64,000 bases of DNA from the NCBI RefSeq assembly GCF_036226685.1, contig NZ_CP109009.1:8521501-8585500 (forward strand), given 5' to 3'. The position numbers were made by a program, and so were the translations under genes. Source of the stretch: Streptomyces sp. NBC_00690 (lineage in GTDB: Bacteria; Actinomycetota; Actinomycetes; Streptomycetales; Streptomycetaceae). The notes beneath the pieces were generated by a model. The model was not told the DNA's origin. It was given only the letters and a program-made list of their open reading frames with translations, and ran no database searches. Positions 29,068 through 35,382 of this stretch are shown piece by piece (position 1 is the stretch's first letter; the number at the start of each line of letters is the position of its first letter).

Positions 29068-30243
29068 ATGGCGGTAGCAGGGGAATCCCTCTCCCCACAG
29101 GCGTCCGACGGCTCAGACCGCACTTCCCTCGTGGTGAAGGCCGCGGTCGTGCAGCAGAAGGGCGCGCCGTTCGTCTTCGAAGACCTGGAGCTCGACACTC
29201 GGCTGCGCCCCGACGAGGTGCTGGTCAAGGTGGTGGCGGCCGGGGTCTGCCAGACCGACGTCCATGTGCGCGACCAGGCGCTGCCCGTACCGCTGCCGGC
29301 CGTCCTCGGCCATGAGGGCGCGGGGATCGTCGAACGGGTCGGTGACGCCGTGACCACGGTGGCACCCGGTGACCACGTGGTCATGTCCTACCAATCGTGT
29401 GGTCACTGCCGACCGTGCCTGAGTGGCAACCCCGCGTACTGCGCGGTCTCCTTCCCCGCCAACTTCGGCGGCTCCCGCCTCGACGGAACCAATGCACTGC
29501 ACCGGAGCGAGAGCGCCGGCGGCGAGGAGATCCACGGCCACTTCTTCGGACAGTCCTCCTTCGCCACCCACTCCCTGGCCACCGAACGCAACGTCGTCAA
29601 GGTGGACCCCGATGTGCCGTTGGAGTTGCTGGCCCCGCTCGGCTGCGGTCTACAGACCGGAGCCGGTGCGATCCTCAACTCGCTGAAGGTCCCCGCGGGT
29701 GCATCGGTCGTGGTGATGGGCACGGGCACGGTCGGGCTCGCCGCGGTGATGGCGGCCAAGGTCGCGGGAGCGTCCCCGATCATCGCGGTCGACATCGTCG
29801 CCGAACGCCTTGAGCTCGCTGCGGAACTCGGCGCCACTCACACGGTGAATGTGAAGGAGGAGGATGTTGCCGCGCGCATCGCGGAGATCACCGACGGCGG
29901 TGCGGACTATGTTCTGGAGATCACTGCCCGGCCGGAGATGCTCACCCTCGCGGTGGATGCGCTCGCACCCCTCGGCACTGCCGCACTCATCGGTGGTGCG
30001 CCCGCCGGTGCCCGGGCCGAGGTGGATATGAACGCACTCCTCGGCGGTCGCAAGGTCCGGGGGGTCGCCCAGGGCGACTCCATTCCCCAACTGTTCGTCC
30101 CCCAGCTCATCGACCTCTACAAGGCGGGCCGCTTCCCCTTCGATCGACTGGTCACCCCGTACGCGTTCGATCAGATCAATGAGGCTGTTGCGGATACGCG
30201 GGCGGGGGCTGTGATCAAGCCTGTTCTTCGCGTGGGTGCATAG
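29068..30243 (+). CDS. Zinc-dependent aryl/benzyl-alcohol-type dehydrogenase
   Basis: A 391-aa MDR alcohol dehydrogenase. Catalytic-zinc motifs are GVCQTDVH and GHEGAGIVERVG; the structural-zinc cysteines are CGHCRPCLSGNPAYC; the coenzyme motif is GTGTVGLAAVMAAK. It resembles aryl-alcohol and class III-type dehydrogenases and would interconvert alcohols and aldehydes with NAD. It is the first gene of a pair with an MBL-fold hydrolase, downstream of a perfect palindromic operator. GGGAGA precedes the chosen ATG. Confidence 0.88.
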   Translation: MAVAGESLSPQASDGSDRTSLVVKAAVVQQKGAPFVFEDLELDTRLRPDEVLVKVVAAGVCQTDVHVRDQALPVPLPAVLGHEGAGIVERVGDAVTTVAPGDHVVMSYQSCGHCRPCLSGNPAYCAVSFPANFGGSRLDGTNALHRSESAGGEEIHGHFFGQSSFATHSLATERNVVKVDPDVPLELLAPLGCGLQTGAGAILNSLKVPAGASVVVMGTGTVGLAAVMAAKVAGASPIIAVDIVAERLELAAELGATHTVNVKEEDVAARIAEITDGGADYVLEITARPEMLTLAVDALAPLGTAALIGGAPAGARAEVDMNALLGGRKVRGVAQGDSIPQLFVPQLIDLYKAGRFPFDRLVTPYAFDQINEAVADTRAGAVIKPVLRVGA

Positions 30244-30373
30244 CGGTCTGGGTCCTCTGAGCGGGCCCGTGCGGCTTGTTCAGCCTGTTGGGTTTGTTTG
30301 GTTCGAGTGTGTTGGTGTCGGGAGTGCCTGGGTTTGTGGGTGCTCTGTCTTCTTCAGTCAAGAGGTGTGGATC

Positions 30374-31441
30374 ATGAGTGATGTGCAGAAGCCTGGTACG
30401 CCGGTTGATCGGCATGGGTTGGGTGCGGCGGGTATGCCGTTGAACACGTTGGCCGACTATCGCCCCATCCCCGCTGATGGTTACGGTGCGTTGTTCCTCC
30501 CGGATCGGATCGCCAAGGGCTATCACGTGGAGGAGATTCACAACGGTGCCTACTACGTGACGTCGGGTGCGTACGACACGATGTTCGTGCGTACGGGCAA
30601 CGGTGTGGTGGTGGTGGACGCTCCGCCGCTGTTGGGCACGAATTTGAAGAAGGCCATCGCGGAGGTCACCGATGAGCCGGTGACGCATCTGATCTACAGC
30701 CACTGGCATTCCGACCACATCGGCGCGGCCGGGATCTTCGCCGCGGACAAGCCCAAGGTCATCGCGCATGACTACACCCGCGAGATGATCCAGCGCTGGC
30801 CCGACCTCGGCGGCGAACGGGGACTGCCCCTGCCCACCGACACGATCACCGAGAGCGACACCCTCGACGTCAACGGCGTCCGGTTCAACCTCGACTACCA
30901 CGGCGTTAACCACACCCCGGGCAACATCTTCATCTACGCACCCGAGCAGAAGGCGCTCGCCGCGATCGACATCATCAGCCCCGGATGGTCCGCGTTCAAA
31001 CACTGCGACGCCTCCGAGAACATCCGCGGCTGGGCCGAAGCACACGACTGGATCCTCGGATACGACTTCAAGGGCGTCGTCTCCGGCCACGTCAACCGCT
31101 ACGGCACCCCCGAAGACGCCCGCGCCTCCCGCGACTACACCAACGACATCGTCACCTTCGCCAAAGAAGCCCTCGACCACGGCCAAGAGTTCGAATACAT
31201 CGAGAAGATCGGCTTCTCCAACGCCTGGGTCCTGTGGGAGAACTACTTCAACGAGATGACCAACTACGTCACCAAGAAGACCCTGGAAAAGGTCACCGAC
31301 AACGGCCAGACCTGGGCCCAGCGCCTCGCCGGAGCCGACGTCATGACCAAGTACCACGCCTACTCCATCCTCGAAGCCCTCCGCCTCGAATACGGCATGG
31401 TCTCCGGCTTCGAAAAGCTCATCATCCCCACCGGAGAGTGA
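30374..31441 (+). CDS. MBL-fold metallo-hydrolase
   Basis: A 355-aa metallo-beta-lactamase-fold protein. The metal motif HWHSDHIG is clear, with later His in DYHGVNHTPG and SGHVNRYG. The substrate is unknown; linkage to an alcohol dehydrogenase suggests action on a thioester or lactone derived from the aldehyde. It starts 130 bp after the dehydrogenase, probably in one transcript. Codon use changes inside the gene: G/T-ending codons dominate to about 30700, C-ending codons afterwards. A 15-bp-stem terminator follows. Confidence 0.85.
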   Translation: MSDVQKPGTPVDRHGLGAAGMPLNTLADYRPIPADGYGALFLPDRIAKGYHVEEIHNGAYYVTSGAYDTMFVRTGNGVVVVDAPPLLGTNLKKAIAEVTDEPVTHLIYSHWHSDHIGAAGIFAADKPKVIAHDYTREMIQRWPDLGGERGLPLPTDTITESDTLDVNGVRFNLDYHGVNHTPGNIFIYAPEQKALAAIDIISPGWSAFKHCDASENIRGWAEAHDWILGYDFKGVVSGHVNRYGTPEDARASRDYTNDIVTFAKEALDHGQEFEYIEKIGFSNAWVLWENYFNEMTNYVTKKTLEKVTDNGQTWAQRLAGADVMTKYHAYSILEALRLEYGMVSGFEKLIIPTGE

Positions 31442-31460
31442 GCAATCGCGGTCAGTGCAC

Positions 31461-31496
31461 GGCGGGCCCGGCAGACATCGTTCTGCCGGGCCCGCC
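31461..31496 (+). terminator. Terminator of the dehydrogenase-hydrolase operon
   Basis: Perfect 15-bp arms GGCGGGCCCGGCAGA/TCTGCCGGGCCCGCC with a six-base loop, 20 bp after the MBL stop codon. Confidence 0.88.
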
Positions 31497-31522
31497 CGCG
31501 TCGAGGGGGGTGGCGATCCGGA

Positions 31523-31546
31523 TATAATTCGTTGTGAAACAAATCG
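31523..31546 (+). promoter_or_regulatory. -10 box and operator of the second MarR gene
   Basis: TATAAT (31523-31528) runs directly into TTCGTTGTGAAACAAA, an imperfect copy of the TTCGTTGCGCAACGAA palindrome. Overlap of -10 and operator fits autorepression. Confidence 0.65.
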
Positions 31547-31556
31547 TGGAGGGACC

Positions 31557-32081
31557 ATGAGCCTGAACACCGAGAACGTTGTGCGTGAGGACGGCAGCCG
31601 CTCCGAGCCGGGCGGTGCTTCGCCCTCGCGTGCGTTGAACCGTACGGAGCGGGCGGTCTGGCTCGGATTCCTGTCCACCCATCTGAAGCTGCTACGGACG
31701 CTTGACGCGGAGCTGGTCGCCGCCGAGCGCATTCCCATGTCGTCCTTCGAGGTGCTGCTGACGCTCGCCGAAGCTCCCGAGGGGCGGCTGCGGATGAAGG
31801 ACATCGCCGCCTCGCTGCTCATCAGCCGGAGCGGACTCACCCGCATCGTCGACGACCTCGAACGACAGGGCTTCGTCGAACGGCACAAGTGCCCCACCGA
31901 CGCCCGTGGATTTGACGCGGTGCTGACGGAAGCGGGCAAGAAGGCGTACCGCAGGGCGCGCAAGGTGCATCTGACCAATCTGCGGCGGGAGTTCCTGGAC
32001 AAGCTCACCCCGGAGCAGCTCACGGCCATGGCCGAGATCTGGGAGACCATCGGCTTCGACGAACACGCCAACGACTGCTGA
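31557..32081 (+). CDS. MarR-family regulator (second of the island)
   Basis: A 174-aa winged-helix protein. Recognition helix region is LLISRSGLTRIVDDLERQGFV; the wing is CPTDARGFDAVLTEAG. GGAGG lies four bases before ATG. It sits between the dehydrogenase-hydrolase and membrane-protein transcription units and could control either. A 42-bp perfect hairpin follows. Confidence 0.87.
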   Translation: MSLNTENVVREDGSRSEPGGASPSRALNRTERAVWLGFLSTHLKLLRTLDAELVAAERIPMSSFEVLLTLAEAPEGRLRMKDIAASLLISRSGLTRIVDDLERQGFVERHKCPTDARGFDAVLTEAGKKAYRRARKVHLTNLRREFLDKLTPEQLTAMAEIWETIGFDEHANDC

Positions 32082-32095
32082 CACGGCCCAGCGCC

Positions 32096-32137
32096 TACGC
32101 CACTGCCCGCCGCATCCATGCGGCGGGCAGTGGCGTA
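32096..32137. terminator. Bidirectional terminator, perfect 20-bp stem
   Basis: Two exactly complementary 20-base arms (32096-32115 and 32118-32137) are separated by two bases. The hairpin lies between the convergent MarR and membrane-protein genes, 14 and 9 bp from their stop codons. Confidence 0.92.
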
Positions 32138-32146
32138 CCCGGGGGC

Positions 32147-33181
32147 TCAGTCGGTGCGCCGTCGCTGTCGGGCGCGCTCCACCAGCAGGAGGCCCAGGAC
32201 GCCCGCCATCGTCCACAGCACCAGGATCACCACACCGGAGACCACTCCGTCGCCGTGGAAGTAGGCGAGGCCGTTGACGGCGCGTACGCCCACTCCCACA
32301 GGAAGGGCGGTGGAGAACGGTTGCAGCCAGTCCGGGAGGAACTCGGCCGGCAGACTGCCGCCGCTGGTGGCATTGCCAATGGTCATGAAGATGACGGCGG
32401 CCAGGCTCGACCCCACCACCCCCCAGCCCCGGACCAGCAACATGGTGGAGGCGCCGACCGCCAGTGCGACCAGGGCGACGAGGCCCGCCACTCCGAGGAA
32501 GGGAGCCGGCAGAGCTCCGAAGGCGGCGACGATGGAAGCCACCGCGACACCGCCGACACCGCCGAACGCGGCGAGACCGGCCAGCCGTCGGGCCGGTGAT
32601 ATCCCCGGCGCCAACTGGAACGTCATGATTCCGAAGAGATAGCCGGCGAGCACCAGGCCGAAGGTCGTGTAGAAGACGGAGAGCCCGCGGGTGTCATCGG
32701 CGGACGCCGGTACGAGATCGGTCGACTTGAGTTCCCGTCCGTCGTCCTCGGCCAACTGTCCGAAGGCATCGAGCAGTACCGAACTCACCGCGGGGCCGTG
32801 GGCGCCGGCGTGGAGCAGTTGGGGCCCGCTGGATCCGGTGTCGGGAGCATGGGGCAGATAGGCGGCGAAGGTGTCGCCGTGTTCCACCGCGGCGCGTGCG
32901 GCGGGGGTGTCGGCCGTTCGCTCGATGTGGAAGCCACCTGGGCTCCTGGCATCGAGCCGATCCTGCACGGTCTGGGCCGTTGCCGCGGTGCCGACCACGG
33001 TGACTGGCAGATCCCGCGGTACGGGGGCGTGGAAGGCGGACAGATACACACCGATGAAGACCGATCCGATCGCCACGGCCATGACGACCGGTAGCAGGAG
33101 CGCTGCGAGCGCCGACCGCTCCCGTGGCGGGGGAGGGGAGCCGCTCGCGGGGCGCAGGGCGCTGTGCGCTGTTTCGGTCAT
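32147..33181 (-). CDS. YhgE/Pip-type ABC-2-like membrane protein
   Basis: A 344-aa protein with one N-terminal membrane helix, an extracellular domain of about 120 residues and a C-terminal block of about five helices. This is the layout of the ABC-2/YhgE-Pip (DUF3533-like) family, often next to a MarR or TetR regulator and implicated in export or stress resistance. There is no ATPase gene nearby. AAGGAA precedes ATG. A 46-bp palindrome lies upstream. Confidence 0.75.
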   Translation of the reverse strand: MTETAHSALRPASGSPPPPRERSALAALLLPVVMAVAIGSVFIGVYLSAFHAPVPRDLPVTVVGTAATAQTVQDRLDARSPGGFHIERTADTPAARAAVEHGDTFAAYLPHAPDTGSSGPQLLHAGAHGPAVSSVLLDAFGQLAEDDGRELKSTDLVPASADDTRGLSVFYTTFGLVLAGYLFGIMTFQLAPGISPARRLAGLAAFGGVGGVAVASIVAAFGALPAPFLGVAGLVALVALAVGASTMLLVRGWGVVGSSLAAVIFMTIGNATSGGSLPAEFLPDWLQPFSTALPVGVGVRAVNGLAYFHGDGVVSGVVILVLWTMAGVLGLLLVERARQRRRTD

Positions 33182-33314
33182 GTCTGCATTTCCTTGTCGA
33201 TGCGGACTCGACGGTCCGAGGGGTCTGGGGGAGCGGCTTCAGCCGTGCTCCGAGCGTCGTGCGAGGGCTGGGAGGCTGACAAGGGGCCGGAAGCAAGCGG
33301 GGTCCGAACGGCCA

Positions 33315-33360
33315 CGACCCTCAATATAATTAGTTCAGCAACTAACTATATTGAGGGTCG
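33315..33360 (-). promoter_or_regulatory. 46-bp near-perfect palindromic operator
   Basis: 21-bp arms with one mismatch around CAGC (arms begin CGACCCTCAATATA and end TTAGTT; the other arm mirrors this). It lies upstream of the membrane-protein gene and shares the TCAATATA and GTT/AAC core with the other sites of the island. Confidence 0.8.
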
Positions 33361-33390
33361 ATGCATCCCGTCAAACGTCGTGTGAAGCTG

Positions 33391-33957
33391 TCAGCCGACG
33401 CTCGCGCCCCTGAGCGTGGTGAGAGCCCGGGCGACCGGTACGACATCCGCCACGGCCATCTCGACGCGCTCGTAGACCTCGGGATTGAGGATGGTGGTGC
33501 CGTCGAAGTCCCCCGAGCTGAGGTACACGCCCGCGGGTGCGGTCCACGCTTGGAGGAATCCGAACAGGGGGCGCATGGCGTGCTCGATCACCAGGGCGTG
33601 GCGATCGCTGCCTCCGGTCGCGGCCAGCATCACGGGTTTGGCCGCCAGCGCGTACTGGTCGACCAGATCGAAGAAGTGCTTGAACAGGCCCGTGTACGAG
33701 CCTCGGAACACCGGGGTGGCCGCGATGACCAGATCGGCTTCCTCCACTGCCCTGAGCGCCTTCTCCACGTCGCCGCCGATGTCATCCCGCTCGGCGGCGT
33801 CGGTGAATCCGGGTCCCAGCGCGTGCAACTCGATGAGCTGTGAATCGATCTCGGTGTGCGATGCCAGGGTCTGGAGCATCAGCTCCACCAGTGAGGTGGT
33901 CTTCGACGGGGAGCGCACGCTGCCCACCACGGCCACCACCCGCAGGGGCGCGGTCAC
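33391..33957 (-). CDS. NADPH-dependent FMN reductase (MsuE-like)
   Basis: A 188-aa flavodoxin-like reductase. VGSVRSPSKTTSLVELML is the FMN loop, followed by TPVFRGSYTGLFKHFFDLV. It supplies reduced FMN to the luciferase-like monooxygenase encoded immediately upstream; the genes overlap by four bases (GTGA). Such pairs make two-component oxygenases like those for alkanesulfonates or aldehydes. Confidence 0.88.
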   Translation of the reverse strand: MTAPLRVVAVVGSVRSPSKTTSLVELMLQTLASHTEIDSQLIELHALGPGFTDAAERDDIGGDVEKALRAVEEADLVIAATPVFRGSYTGLFKHFFDLVDQYALAAKPVMLAATGGSDRHALVIEHAMRPLFGFLQAWTAPAGVYLSSGDFDGTTILNPEVYERVEMAVADVVPVARALTTLRGASVG

Positions 33958-35039
33958 CGGGTCACCTCCACGGCCGGTGCGAGGGATCGGGTCGACTTCA
34001 GCGCCGCGATCTCCCGACGGACCACCGGTGCCACTTCGCTGCCCAGCAGCTCGATGGCCTGCATCATCTCCTTCTGCGGCACATCGCCGAAGCCCAACTG
34101 GATCATCATGCGGTCGTGCTGGAACAGCTCGTACTGGGCCATGATCTTGTCGATGATCTCCTGCGGACTGCCGAGGAAGAACGCGCCGGCGGGGGTCGAC
34201 TGCGCCTCGTAGGCCATCTTCGGCATGGGGACGCCCTGGCCGCGCTGGTGATGGTTGGCCATCCAGCCCGCCTGGAAGTACGGGTGGGAGACCTCGATGG
34301 CCTCGCGGTGGGTGGGGGCCACGAAGCCGGGCGAGTTGATCGACACCTTCAGCTTGGCGGGGTCGTGTCCCGCCTCGGCCGCCGTGGCCCGGTAGAGCTC
34401 GACGAACGGCGCGAACTGGCGGTAGCTGCCGCCGATGATCGCCAGCGACAGGGGCAGTCCCAGTCGGCCTGCGCGCACCACCGAAGCGGGCGTGCCGCCC
34501 ACGGCGACCCAGACCGGCAGTTCGCGCTCCGGCCGCGGAGTGATGTCGCCCTGGGTCAAGGACGACCGCAGGGAGCCCTGCCAGGTGATCGGGTTTTCCT
34601 CGCGCAGTCGCAGCAGGAGGTCGAGCTTCTCCGCGAAGAGGTGCGCGTAATCGTTGAGGTCGTAGCCGAACAACGGGAACGACTCCACGTAGGACCCGCG
34701 ACCGGCGATGATCTCCGCCCGCCCCCCGGAGAGCAGATCGAGGGTGGCGAACTGCTGGAACACCCGGACCGGATCGTCCGAGCTCAGCACGGTCACGGCG
34801 CTCGACAGCCGGATCGTGCTGGTGTGCTCGGCCATGGCGGCGAGAACCACGGCGGGGCTGGAGACGGCGAAGTCCGTACGGTGGTGCTCACCCACCGCGA
34901 ACACGTCCAGCCCCGCCTCGTCGGCGGCCCGCGCCTGCTCCACCAGCTCCCGCAGGCGTACGCCCGGGGTGGGGGGCTGCTGGGTCGTAGGATTCGGCGT
35001 GAGTTCGCCGAAGTGGTAAATGCCGAGTTCAAAGGCCAT
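33954..35039 (-). CDS. LLM-class (luciferase-like) FMN-dependent monooxygenase
   Basis: A 361-aa TIM-barrel enzyme. Diagnostic segments are GLDVFAVGEHHRTDF, LSSAVTVLSSDDPVRVFQQFATLDLLSGGRAE (split across the barrel) and a C-terminal FFLGSPQEI. It would use FMNH2 from the downstream reductase to oxidise an unknown small substrate such as an aldehyde or sulfonate. First gene of the pair, behind a GTTGCGCAAC palindrome at 35066-35083. Confidence 0.88.
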   Translation of the reverse strand: MAFELGIYHFGELTPNPTTQQPPTPGVRLRELVEQARAADEAGLDVFAVGEHHRTDFAVSSPAVVLAAMAEHTSTIRLSSAVTVLSSDDPVRVFQQFATLDLLSGGRAEIIAGRGSYVESFPLFGYDLNDYAHLFAEKLDLLLRLREENPITWQGSLRSSLTQGDITPRPERELPVWVAVGGTPASVVRAGRLGLPLSLAIIGGSYRQFAPFVELYRATAAEAGHDPAKLKVSINSPGFVAPTHREAIEVSHPYFQAGWMANHHQRGQGVPMPKMAYEAQSTPAGAFFLGSPQEIIDKIMAQYELFQHDRMMIQLGFGDVPQKEMMQAIELLGSEVAPVVRREIAALKSTRSLAPAVEVTR

Positions 35040-35065
35040 GAGGAACGCTCTCTCCGGGTCTTTTC

Positions 35066-35083
35066 GTTAGTTGCGCAACGAAC
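35066..35083 (-). promoter_or_regulatory. Operator upstream of the monooxygenase-reductase operon
   Basis: GTTAGTTGCGCAACGAAC: perfect central 10-bp palindrome, 8 of 9 arm positions paired overall. It shares GTTGCGCAACGAAC exactly with the site at 28899-28914. Confidence 0.75.
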
Positions 35084-35382
35084 AACCTGACCCCGGTTGG
35101 AACTATTCCCCACGCCGCCCCCGCGATGCCCTCGGCTGGCACCCGCAGCGCCGGTCGGATCCTCGGGTAGCCCCCGCCGCGGGCTCGCGGCTCGTTCCGA
35201 GCGGACCGATCCATGGCCCGTGGGAGCCGCCGCACTGGGCCAGCAGGGGAGACCTCGGGCTCGGTCGACGGATTGTCGGCGCGCCGACACGGCAAGCGGT
35301 GCGCCTCCTTATAGCTATATTGCGTGCCTTCTGTCCTCATTGTGGTGATCGTCGGCGGCAGCGGGCCGGGCTCCGGAGCCGT
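35084..35382 (+). promoter_or_regulatory. Probable promoter region of the mrp operon
   Basis: No gene. The palindromic, AT-rich TATAGCTATA at 35310-35319 is the only AT-rich spot and could be the -10 area for the antiporter operon. Some of the region is the shared divergent spacer with the monooxygenase operon. Confidence 0.4.

Noticed and set aside
30215..32119. A 634-codon minus-strand frame opposite the MBL and MarR genes
   Set aside because: The plus strand encodes recognisable proteins with catalytic motifs here; the antisense frame is a by-product of high GC.
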